NCBI GenBank assembly: GCA_046260155.1
Contig: JBJYXV010000088.1
Location: 62,001-126,000, forward strand
Direction of reading: 5' to 3'
Length of the DNA stretch: 64,000 nucleotides
DNA from: PFL25 sp046260155
Lineage (GTDB): Bacteria; Chloroflexota; Anaerolineae; Anaerolineales; UBA4823
Part shown: positions 53,551 through 61,042 of the stretch, in pieces
How the letters are laid out: each line of letters begins with the position of its first letter
Numbering within the stretch: the first letter of the stretch is position 1
Translations under genes and position numbers: made by a program
Notes under the pieces: model-generated
The model's database searches: none
What the model was told of the DNA's origin: nothing
The model's input: only the letters and a program-made list of their open reading frames with translations

Positions 53551-54852
53551 GTGGAAAACATTCAAGTTGATGCGTTGGTAATCGGTGGTGGGATTGCTGG
53601 AATGCAAACTGCATTAGACCTGGGAGATCAAGGCTACCAGGTTGCAATGGTTGAAAAGGAAGCCAGCATTGGTGGCAAGATGATTGCTCTCAGTAAAGTC
53701 TTCCCCACCCTAGATTGCTGCAGCTGCATTACCACTCCCAAGATGTCTGCGGTAGCTCACCACGCCAACATCCAATTATTTACCTATAGTGAAGTCAAAT
53801 CAGTTTCCCAAAATGGCCGTGGCTATCAAGCACAGATCATCAAAAAGCCACGCTATGTTAATGAAGATACCTGTACAGGCTGCCGCCAATGTGAGTATGC
53901 CTGCCCCATCACGCTACCTAATGCTTTTGACTCGAACTTGGGTGCCACCCGAGCCGTGAGGGTGCCTTTCTCGACTGCAGTACCCCAGACTGCAGTTTTG
54001 GATATAGATAATTGTATCTTGTGCGGAAAGTGTGAGAAAGTCTGTCCAGCAAATTCGATTGATTTCACCCAAAAACCAGAAACCTTCCAAATCACAGCAA
54101 CCAGCGTGGTTCTGGCAACCGGTTTCGAGATCACCCCTCGCGATGCCAAGAAAGAATATGGTGCAGGGAAGCTTCACAATGTTATTGATGGTCTATTCAT
54201 GGAACGCCTGCTTGCACCCACCGGTCCTTATGGTCGAGTCATCCGCCCCGGAGACGGTAAAGAACCTGAATCGATTGCTTACGTGCAATGCGCCGGTTCA
54301 CGCGACCAGACCCTGGGTGTTGAATATTGCTCGCGAGTCTGTTGTATGTATGCCATCAAGCAAGCCATGTTGATCTCCGGCTCTCTTCCGATGGCAGATA
54401 TCACTATTTATTACATGGATATCCGCAGCTTCGGTAAGGGATATGAGCAGTTCTTCCAAAACGCCCGTGCTATGGGGGTGGAATTTGTCAAAGCCAAGGT
54501 GGCATCCATCACTCAGGATGATCATCAAAACCCGGTTTTGCGATTGGAAATGATGGAGGGAGATGCGCACATTGTTGAGCGAACACATGACCTGGTGGTA
54601 CTATCCGTCGGGTTGTTGCCGGGCTACAATCCTCAGGCAATTTATGGGGTTCAGGTTGAAGATGATGGCTTTGTTTCAATACCAGCACCGAATTTCTCTC
54701 CCTGCGTGACAAATATCCCTGGTATTTTTGTAACCGGCACGGCCGGAGGACCTATGGACATTGTCGACAGCGTAGTCATGGCAGGGGCAGCAGCGGCAGA
54801 AGCAGCCGCGTATATACACCAAAGAGAGCCAGTTTTGGCATACGCGGATTGA
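53551..54852 (+). CDS. hdrA: HdrA-like flavoprotein with inserted ferredoxin (subunit 'a', QmoA-like)
   Basis: The 433-residue protein has FAD site ALVIGGGIAGMQTALDLGDQ, the HdrA/QmoA motif FPTLDCCSCITTPKM (Cys56, 57, 59), and an inserted ferredoxin region with two complete [4Fe-4S] sites: Cys108, 111, 114, 118 and Cys155, 158, 161, 165. GSRDQTLGVEYCSRVCCMY and GIFVTGTAGGPMDIVD are typical of HdrA. It lacks the N-terminal domain and C-terminal ferredoxins of full HdrA. Start is GTG at 53551 with AAAGGA upstream; the ATG at 53479 would overlap the previous gene. In the known systems HdrA bifurcates or confurcates electrons. Confidence 0.87.
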   Translation: MENIQVDALVIGGGIAGMQTALDLGDQGYQVAMVEKEASIGGKMIALSKVFPTLDCCSCITTPKMSAVAHHANIQLFTYSEVKSVSQNGRGYQAQIIKKPRYVNEDTCTGCRQCEYACPITLPNAFDSNLGATRAVRVPFSTAVPQTAVLDIDNCILCGKCEKVCPANSIDFTQKPETFQITATSVVLATGFEITPRDAKKEYGAGKLHNVIDGLFMERLLAPTGPYGRVIRPGDGKEPESIAYVQCAGSRDQTLGVEYCSRVCCMYAIKQAMLISGSLPMADITIYYMDIRSFGKGYEQFFQNARAMGVEFVKAKVASITQDDHQNPVLRLEMMEGDAHIVERTHDLVVLSVGLLPGYNPQAIYGVQVEDDGFVSIPAPNFSPCVTNIPGIFVTGTAGGPMDIVDSVVMAGAAAAEAAAYIHQREPVLAYAD

Positions 54853-54864
54853 CGGAGATTTATT

Positions 54865-56904
54865 ATGTCAGAAAAACCTGAACAAAAACAGCAAGAAGAA
54901 GAAATTAAAATTGGTGTTTATACTTGTTACTGCGGAGGCAACATCAGTGACGTTGTCGCTTGCGAGAAAGTCGCCCACTCACTGCGGGGGATGGAGAATG
55001 TGGTTGTATCGCGCACCAATATGTCGATGTGCTCGGATGCCGGACAAGCACTGATTGAGAATGATATTAAAGAAAAGGGTGTCAACCGCGTCATTGTTGG
55101 TGCTTGTGCCCCATCACTCCACGAGCAGACATTCCGAGGCACGGTCAGCCGAGCTGGGCTGAATCCCTATTATTATCATCATATCGGTATCCGGGAGCAG
55201 GATAGCTGGGTGCACCACAATAACCACGAAGCTGCCACCGAAAAAGCTGTCCGGTTAATGGCAGCTGGATTGGCAAAAGCGCGTTTACTCTCAGCCCTTG
55301 ATCCGATAATGTTGGATGCCGAGCAACACGCCCTAGTGATTGGCGGCGGAGTTGCTGGTTTGCGTGCAGCATTAGATGTAGCTCGTAGAGGCATTCGGGT
55401 CACCTTAATTGAAAAATCCCCCTTCCTTGGCGGACGCGTAGCTCAACTCGAGAAAATATTCCCCACCGGACATGATGCGCGCGAGGATTTGCATGCTTTG
55501 ATCAAGAAGGTAACTGCAAATCCCCTCGTCACGGTTTTCACGCAGGCTGAACTGGTTGATATTAAGGGTTACATCGGCGATTACCAAGTACAAATCATTC
55601 AACAATCACGTGGTGTCAGCGACGATACCGCCGAGGCGATCATGGCAGCCTGCACACAGGAAATGCCCGACGAATTCAATTACGGTATAACAAACCGAAA
55701 AGTAATTTACCGTGCTTATCCCGGGTGTTATCCTGCCACCCCCGCGGTGGATTGGGAAAATTATGATGGCGCACCCATCTCCGTGAATGGTGGATCCATC
55801 ATTCTGCAGAATGAACCGAAAACATTCGATTTGAAAGTAGGTGCCGTGGTGATGGCCACTGGCTTTGACCCTTATGAGCCGCGCCAGGGTGAATTTGGTT
55901 ATGGTGAGTTGTCACAGGTGGTCACGCTGCCCAAGTTTATCCGCTACTTGGCACTGACCGGGGCTGGAGACAAAATCACCTGGGAAGGTAAACCTGTACG
56001 GAATATCGCCTTCATTCACTGTGTAGGCAGTCGGGAGATTGATGGCATCCACGAACCTCAAACGGATGGGCATGTAAATGATTACTGCTCGCGAGTCTGC
56101 TGTACAGCCACCCTGCACATGACAACGGAGCTGCGGGACCGCTTTCCAGATGTGAACGTTTTCAGCCTGTATGAAGATATACGCACCTACGGACGGGGGC
56201 ATGAAAAAATCTATCAGGAATCCCTCGATAAATTTGTGCGTTTCTTCCGTTTCCATGGGGATGATCGACCCGAAGTGGTTTCGGCTCCTGAGGGAGATGA
56301 GTATCCTGTATTGGTCAAAATCAAAGATCAACTTACCTGGGGTGAAGAATTAGAAATTCCCGCAGATTTGGTCGTTTTAGCTGTGGGATTCATGCCTCGG
56401 GATATCGGCGACCTGGTCGAAAAGCTGAAAATCTCGCGTGGTGTAGATCGGTTCCTGGCAGAAGTCCATCCCAAGCTGCGTCCCGTTGAAACCGCCGTTC
56501 CCGGAATAATTCTGGCGGGTTCTGCTCAAGGACCGATGAATATTCTGGAAACGGTAGCAGCTGCATCAGCCGCTGCCTCGAAAGTATCCACTTTATTGGC
56601 TGCTGGTGAGGTCAAGTTGGAACCTTTCGTTGCGAAAGTCGATTTTGAAAAATGCGATGGCACCGGTGCTTGTGTGGAAGTTTGCGAATATGAAGACGCT
56701 ATCTCCATCGAAAATTTCATCGTTGATGGGGTGGAAGTCCAACGAGCCGTGGTGACACCAGCAAACTGCTCTGGCTGTGGGAACTGTGTCAGCGCCTGCC
56801 CCAACCGGGCGATTGATATCCAGGGGTGGACCCTGGCGCAATATGAAGCCATGGTGGATGCCCTCACGATCAATCTGCCACAATTGATGGAGGTGTCAGC
56901 ATGA
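54865..56904 (+). CDS. hdrA: HdrA-like flavoprotein with N-terminal domain and C-terminal ferredoxins (subunit 'b')
   Basis: The 679-residue protein starts with the HdrA N-terminal domain (VYTCYCGGNISDVVACEKV; MCSDAGQ; GACAPSLHEQTFRG). The FAD domain (ALVIGGGVAGLRAALDVARR) and GSREIDGIH...YCSRVCCTA follow. Unlike subunit 'a', the DCxxC motif is replaced by FPTGHDAREDLH and the ferredoxin insertion is missing. Two C-terminal clusters follow: Cys597, Thr600, Cys603, Cys607 (second ligand lost) and a complete set Cys635, 638, 641, 645. It ends GWTLAQYEAMVDAL like other HdrA/QmoB proteins. It overlaps the next gene (ATGA). Confidence 0.87.
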   Translation: MSEKPEQKQQEEEIKIGVYTCYCGGNISDVVACEKVAHSLRGMENVVVSRTNMSMCSDAGQALIENDIKEKGVNRVIVGACAPSLHEQTFRGTVSRAGLNPYYYHHIGIREQDSWVHHNNHEAATEKAVRLMAAGLAKARLLSALDPIMLDAEQHALVIGGGVAGLRAALDVARRGIRVTLIEKSPFLGGRVAQLEKIFPTGHDAREDLHALIKKVTANPLVTVFTQAELVDIKGYIGDYQVQIIQQSRGVSDDTAEAIMAACTQEMPDEFNYGITNRKVIYRAYPGCYPATPAVDWENYDGAPISVNGGSIILQNEPKTFDLKVGAVVMATGFDPYEPRQGEFGYGELSQVVTLPKFIRYLALTGAGDKITWEGKPVRNIAFIHCVGSREIDGIHEPQTDGHVNDYCSRVCCTATLHMTTELRDRFPDVNVFSLYEDIRTYGRGHEKIYQESLDKFVRFFRFHGDDRPEVVSAPEGDEYPVLVKIKDQLTWGEELEIPADLVVLAVGFMPRDIGDLVEKLKISRGVDRFLAEVHPKLRPVETAVPGIILAGSAQGPMNILETVAAASAAASKVSTLLAAGEVKLEPFVAKVDFEKCDGTGACVEVCEYEDAISIENFIVDGVEVQRAVVTPANCSGCGNCVSACPNRAIDIQGWTLAQYEAMVDALTINLPQLMEVSA

Positions 56905-57209
56905 CAAATGTAAACGTAGATAAAGTAGCCGCCAAAAAACGAACTGCAGTACTGATGGAATTGCGGACTGAACATGCCGAGAGTGTAGCGCGCACCCAAG
57001 CCCTGCTGAAAGAACAAAAACAAGTGCAGAAGAAAATCTGCCAAACTATACGCGAGAAAGCCAAAACCGTACCCGAGATCGCCGCAGAGGTAGAAATGCC
57101 CACTCACGAGGTACTCTGGTACCTGACGGGGTATAAGAAATATGACCTTGTCGTTGAAGATGGCATGTGCGACGACTACGTGCTATATCGCATGGTAAAG
57201 GAGAGATAA
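56901..57209 (+). CDS. Small winged-helix-like protein inside the Hdr operon
   Basis: The 102-residue protein has a helical N-terminal half (RTAVLMELRTEHAESVARTQ; KEQKQVQKKICQTIREKAK) and a C-terminal winged-helix-like half (KTVPEIAAEVEMPTHEVLWY; YDLVVEDGMCDDYVLYRMV). The second half resembles an HTH recognition region. No metal or catalytic motif is clear; two cysteines are present. It starts with ATG overlapping the preceding stop and is two bases before the QmoC-like gene, so it is tightly co-translated with the complex. It could be an assembly factor, accessory subunit or regulator. Confidence 0.8.
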   Translation: MTNVNVDKVAAKKRTAVLMELRTEHAESVARTQALLKEQKQVQKKICQTIREKAKTVPEIAAEVEMPTHEVLWYLTGYKKYDLVVEDGMCDDYVLYRMVKER

Positions 57210-57211
57210 TC

Positions 57212-58384
57212 ATGGCCACTCGCATTGATCCGAATTTTATGGGCGAACTTAAAGCTTATGGTGCGGTTGGGATAGAGAAGTGCTTCAACTGTGGCAATTG
57301 CACCGCAATTTGCCCTTTGACCAGTGATGATTATCCCTTCCCACGTAATATGATCCGCATGGTGCAGATCGGACAGAAGGAGGATCTGACCCAGAAAATC
57401 GATCCCTGGCTGTGCTACTACTGCGGGGATTGTTCAGATACATGCCCAAAGGGTGCAGAACCTGGTGAGACAATGATGGCTATGCGCCGCTGGTTGACAG
57501 CCCAGTATGATTGGACAGGATTGGCAAAAAAATTCTACACTTCTGAAGCCTGGGAATTTGGCTCAATGATCCTTTTAGGTCTGCTGGTCGTGGTTCTTGC
57601 AGTACTGCTGACCGGACCGATGGTCACGGACCAGGTCGAATTGAATACTTTTGCCCCAGTGGAAATCGTTCATATCGCCGACTGGATTATGGCAGGGTTG
57701 CTTATATTGCTCATCGGCGGAAACACTTTGCGCATGTTTCAAATGGTGGTCCTGAAGGATAAAGATACCAAAATACCTCTGTCTCTGTTTATCACGGAAG
57801 CCTGGCAAATCATAATCCACGGCTTCACACAAAAACGCTGGGCAGACTGCACCAAAGATGAGAGCGATCAAGAGATCAAGAGAAGCAAGCGATCATCATG
57901 GATCATACATATGCTTATGGCTAGTGGCTACGGTCTAATGCTGATCCTGATCATTTTCTTCCTACCTTGGTTTCAGACAGATGAAATCCATCCAATCTAC
58001 CACCCACAGCGCTGGCTGGGGTACTACGCGACGATTGTGCTTCTCATCGGTGCTGGCAGCGCCATCTGGGGCAGAATTAAGAAAGATAACCAGATGCACC
58101 GCTTCTCGCATCCCAGCGACTGGATCTTCCCGGTACTGTTGATCGCTGTTACCTTAACCGGTATCCTTCAGCATACATTCCGCGTCGCAGGGTTACCATT
58201 GGCTACTTACTATACTTACATTGTGCATTTGGCATTTACTGCCCCAATGTTGATCCTCGAAGTACCTTTCGGAAAGTGGGCTCACCTGTACTACAGACCA
58301 CTTGCAATTTACTTTCAAGCGGTAAAGACGAAAGCAAGAGAACAGAGTTCAATACCTGCGGGTGAATACTCAGCTGCGGATTGA
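57212..58384 (+). CDS. QmoC-like HdrC-cytochrome b fusion
   Basis: The 390-residue protein has an HdrC-type ferredoxin N-terminus with two [4Fe-4S] motifs (Cys24, 27, 30, 34 and Cys68, 71, 74, 78). A membrane part of about six helices follows (GSMILLGLLVVVLAVLL; HIADWIMAGLLILLIGG; GLMLILIIFFLPW) with histidines in helices, as in the HdrE/NarI-type cytochrome b of QmoC. It would link the soluble HdrA-like pair to the quinone pool. AAAGGAGAG precedes the ATG. No HdrB gene accompanies it. Confidence 0.87.
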   Translation: MATRIDPNFMGELKAYGAVGIEKCFNCGNCTAICPLTSDDYPFPRNMIRMVQIGQKEDLTQKIDPWLCYYCGDCSDTCPKGAEPGETMMAMRRWLTAQYDWTGLAKKFYTSEAWEFGSMILLGLLVVVLAVLLTGPMVTDQVELNTFAPVEIVHIADWIMAGLLILLIGGNTLRMFQMVVLKDKDTKIPLSLFITEAWQIIIHGFTQKRWADCTKDESDQEIKRSKRSSWIIHMLMASGYGLMLILIIFFLPWFQTDEIHPIYHPQRWLGYYATIVLLIGAGSAIWGRIKKDNQMHRFSHPSDWIFPVLLIAVTLTGILQHTFRVAGLPLATYYTYIVHLAFTAPMLILEVPFGKWAHLYYRPLAIYFQAVKTKAREQSSIPAGEYSAAD

Positions 58385-58424
58385 TAACTAACAAATACCA
58401 AAATAACATTTAAGGAGATTTATT

Positions 58425-58787
58425 ATGACTGAGAAAATGGCCGTCGTTTGCAATGGGAACACTCCCGCGAACATCATGCCCACCTTGATTTTTTCATCCT
58501 CGGGATTAAGTCTCGACTATGAAGTGCATGTCTTCTTCTGCCCTGCTGGTGCAAACTGGCTGCTGAAAGGTGAGTTGGAGAAGCTTGGCAGCCCCAAAGG
58601 CTTGCCCAATCCAGTTGAATTATTCAACACTATCTTGGATCTGAATGGTGAAATTGTCCTTTGCGAACTCGCCCTGGAAAACAAGGACATCGATCCAAAA
58701 GACCTGCGCGATGAGCGCATTTTAATCAAAAAAGCCCCACCTTACTTGATGGATGTCGAAGGGGCTTCAATGACATTTACCTTCTAA
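58425..58787 (+). CDS. DsrE-family protein
   Basis: The 120-residue protein has the DsrE/DsrF-like alpha/beta fold: KMAVVCNGNTPANIMPTLIF, the strand YEVHVFFCPAGANWLL and EIVLCELALENKDIDPKDL. Cys80 sits at the place of the persulfide-forming cysteine. DsrE proteins exchange sulfur with TusA. It is the last gene of the operon; TAAGGAG is upstream and a clear hairpin follows. With TusA at the other end, the cluster has both a carrier and a donor/acceptor. Confidence 0.82.
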   Translation: MTEKMAVVCNGNTPANIMPTLIFSSSGLSLDYEVHVFFCPAGANWLLKGELEKLGSPKGLPNPVELFNTILDLNGEIVLCELALENKDIDPKDLRDERILIKKAPPYLMDVEGASMTFTF

Positions 58788-58810
58788 AGAAGATTTGAAT
58801 TAGACCGGTT

Positions 58811-58843
58811 AAAGGCTCCATACTTGAGTGTGGAGCCTTTACG
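58811..58843 (+). terminator. Terminator of the TusA-Hdr operon
   Basis: AAAGGCTCCA / TGGAGCCTTT is a perfect 10-bp stem with a 10-base loop, 24 bases after the DsrE stop. The U-tract is short (TTTA). Confidence 0.75.
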
Positions 58844-58969
58844 CGATTCTCGATGTTCATTAGTAATCCATTGTTTTGGTATTCAGCGAAGGTCTAATTT
58901 TTGAGTTTCACGATGAGGAAAATCAGAATTTAACCACTCCCGCACAGATTGGTTTTTTCAAAAATTTAC

Positions 58970-59896
58970 TCAGGGATATTTGGCTAACTGGAGCAGATCA
59001 GTATTTGCTGGATCGTGAACAAAGCCCCAAAACACCTCCTGAGCGCGATTGGGCAATTCTATGGTTCGGCGTACCATGAAAATTTTACGCCGCAGCTCAA
59101 GGTCCGCTATTGGAATCTCAACCACCTCTTTCCTTCTAAGCGCACAAGCAGCTGCTAATCGAGACACAAAGGACACTCCAAATCCTGCTGCCACAGTTTG
59201 CACAATTGCCTCAGCGTTCCCAAGTTCGAGGAAAATGTCCAGATCATCGAGAGTAATATCATATTTGCCAAGTTCAGATACCATCACCTTGCGTGTACCC
59301 GAAGTTGGTTCGCGCAGAATGAACGGCACTTCCAGAAGATCCGCTGGCACAACAGACTGGCGTGATGCCCAGGGATGTTCAGAAGAAGCGATTAAAATGA
59401 TGTAATCCTCAAAAAACTCCTGGATTTCCAAGTCAGTTCCCGTTGTTTCCCGGCTGAGAACTCCTAAATTTGCTTCTTCCTCCAATAGTTGTGGGACAAC
59501 ATGTTCGGATGTACAGGAAAGGATCGTCACCTTTACCCAGGGATGGCGTTGGTGAAAGCGCGCTGCGAGCTGGGGTAGCAGGTACTTCCCACTCGTCGTA
59601 CTGCAAGCAATGCGCAGATGCCCCACGATCTTATCCTGCAGGGAGGCCATCATGTCTTGAATTTCGATCGATTGATTAATTAATTTACGAGCCCAGGGTA
59701 GGAGAAGATACCCTGCTTCCGTCAAATGCAATCCTGCTCCAGATCGCTCGAATAGGACAACACCCAATTCCTGTTCAAGTACTTTGATGTGATGGCTGAT
59801 CGTTGGCTGGGTGAGATGCAAACGCTTACCAGCTTCAGAAAAACTTAGCGTCTCAGCTGAGTAGAGAAAGACATTTAGTTTAACGAGGTCAATCAT
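58970..59896 (-). CDS. LysR-family transcriptional regulator
   Basis: The 308-residue protein has the LysR HTH (LNVFLYSAETLSFSEAGKRL; LTQPTISHHIKVLEQELGVV) and a two-lobe effector domain (HLRIACSTTSGKYLLPQLAA; PFILREPTSGTRKVMVSELG). The EPTSGTR segment is typical of the CysB/CbbR subgroup, which sense small metabolites. It is convergent with the Hdr operon, with a terminator between. GGAG lies ahead of the ATG. The target is unknown. Confidence 0.88.
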   Translation of the reverse strand: MIDLVKLNVFLYSAETLSFSEAGKRLHLTQPTISHHIKVLEQELGVVLFERSGAGLHLTEAGYLLLPWARKLINQSIEIQDMMASLQDKIVGHLRIACSTTSGKYLLPQLAARFHQRHPWVKVTILSCTSEHVVPQLLEEEANLGVLSRETTGTDLEIQEFFEDYIILIASSEHPWASRQSVVPADLLEVPFILREPTSGTRKVMVSELGKYDITLDDLDIFLELGNAEAIVQTVAAGFGVSFVSRLAAACALRRKEVVEIPIADLELRRKIFMVRRTIELPNRAQEVFWGFVHDPANTDLLQLAKYP

Positions 59897-60038
59897 CTGG
59901 TTTGGCTCCGATCGATAAATACTTGCTCAAGATTCCCCACCACGTGTCCCCAGGTCCGGTGCAAGGAAATATAACGACGGGGTCACAATAAGTCTTTGAG
60001 TCTGCTGTTGAAATTGGGTGTTCAATCCGGGCAAGAAC

Positions 60039-60674
60039 TTATTCTTCCTGATTTTTTTTCTTTTCGTGTTTTTCGTAGTTCAAATGGTACTCGCTGGGAC
60101 GTTCATCCAGTGCAAATCCCGATAGGACAAACAGCACATTCGCCACAGCCTTGCCCGGATTGCGCCAGCGGTGTCGAAGTTTGGAAGCGAACAACAAACT
60201 GTCGCCTGGGTTCAGGGTGAATCTTTGTTCCTCAACTTCATATTCAAGCTGCCCCTTAAGGCAGATCACGAATTCGTGTCCTGAGTGTACCAAACCATGT
60301 GGGCCGCTGGTGGCTCCCCCCTCAAGCGTGAGCATAAACGGTTCTACCCGGCCGACGAAAGATTCTCCCCCTAATCCCTCCCACAATCCCCGCTGAAATT
60401 CAACCCGTGAACGGCGGTTGGATTTCCGGAACACAATCGCCTCCCGGGGAGGTTCCGTGCGAAAGAAAGCGGTGATCGGCACTTCGAGTGCATCTGAAAG
60501 CTTGTAGAGAGTACTGACAGAAGGAGAAGTTTTTCCACGTTCAATCATGCTTAATGCATTGGTTGATAGACCGCTCAGCTTCGCAAGAGCGCGCATAGAA
60601 AGACCTCGTTCTGTGCGTAATTCTCGCAGCCGGTGACCGACATCCATCGGAATTTCTCCCTGTTCAGCACTCAT
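60039..60674 (-). CDS. XRE-family regulator with cupin sensor domain (copy 2)
   Basis: The 211-residue protein has an HTH (RLRELRTERGLSMRALAKLS; NALSMIERGKTSPSVSTLYK) and a cupin domain (LVHSGHEFVICLKGQLEYEV; TLNPGDSLLFASKLRHRWRN). It is a clear paralogue of the regulator at 51223, with a basic C-terminal tail. The ATG at 60674 follows GGAGGTGTTT; an earlier ATG at 60689 is less likely. A dyad that shares the TTGTACTA half-site lies about 50 bases upstream, overlapping a TACAAT -10, so it is probably autoregulated. Confidence 0.88.
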   Translation of the reverse strand: MSAEQGEIPMDVGHRLRELRTERGLSMRALAKLSGLSTNALSMIERGKTSPSVSTLYKLSDALEVPITAFFRTEPPREAIVFRKSNRRSRVEFQRGLWEGLGGESFVGRVEPFMLTLEGGATSGPHGLVHSGHEFVICLKGQLEYEVEEQRFTLNPGDSLLFASKLRHRWRNPGKAVANVLFVLSGFALDERPSEYHLNYEKHEKKKNQEE

Positions 60675-60724
60675 AAACACCTCCTGCAATATAAGTACAT
60701 AAATTCATCTTCCTGAAAAGGATA

Positions 60725-60745
60725 TTGTACTATTATTTAGTATAA
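60725..60745. promoter_or_regulatory. Candidate operator of XRE-cupin regulator copy 2
   Basis: TTGTACTA-N5-TAGTATAA is a dyad with one mismatch. It overlaps TACAAT, a probable -10 on the minus strand for the regulator gene. The TTGTACTA half and the 5-base spacing also occur at 51131-51151. Confidence 0.6.
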
Positions 60746-60840
60746 TCACAGGATTTACCCTCCACAGAATCTAACATCTTCGATTGTTAAATCCCCCAAT
60801 TACTGTTACTCTGCAAATATGATCGGGAAAATATGATCTT

Positions 60841-60898
60841 TGTCACCCCAGCATGGTGACAGAAAGTGATTTGTTACAGATATCACAGAGAGTGATAT
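60841..60898. promoter_or_regulatory. Inverted-repeat-rich region upstream of the cytochrome gene
   Basis: Two perfect dyads, TGTCACC-N7-GGTGACA (60841-60861) and ATATCAC-N5-GTGATAT (60880-60898), lie close together, with TGTTACA between them. They are 145-200 bases ahead of the cytochrome gene. The 368-base gap 60675-61042 holds this region, the operator at 60725 and no other gene. Confidence 0.5.
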
Positions 60899-61042
60899 AG
60901 GGTAAAATTTATAGGGCATTATACCCATATTGAACCAGTGATCCCACACCTTTTCGGTAAAAGATTGGGGTCATTTACGCGGTAATGAGTAATTATACAC
61001 AGGATAAATTGTTTACGTGTTTTCCTGTTTGGAGGTGAAGTC

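Noticed and set aside
56526..57107. 193-codon minus-strand ORF over the HdrA end and small gene
   Set aside because: Antisense to the cluster-binding motifs of HdrA and to a gene with coupled start codons.
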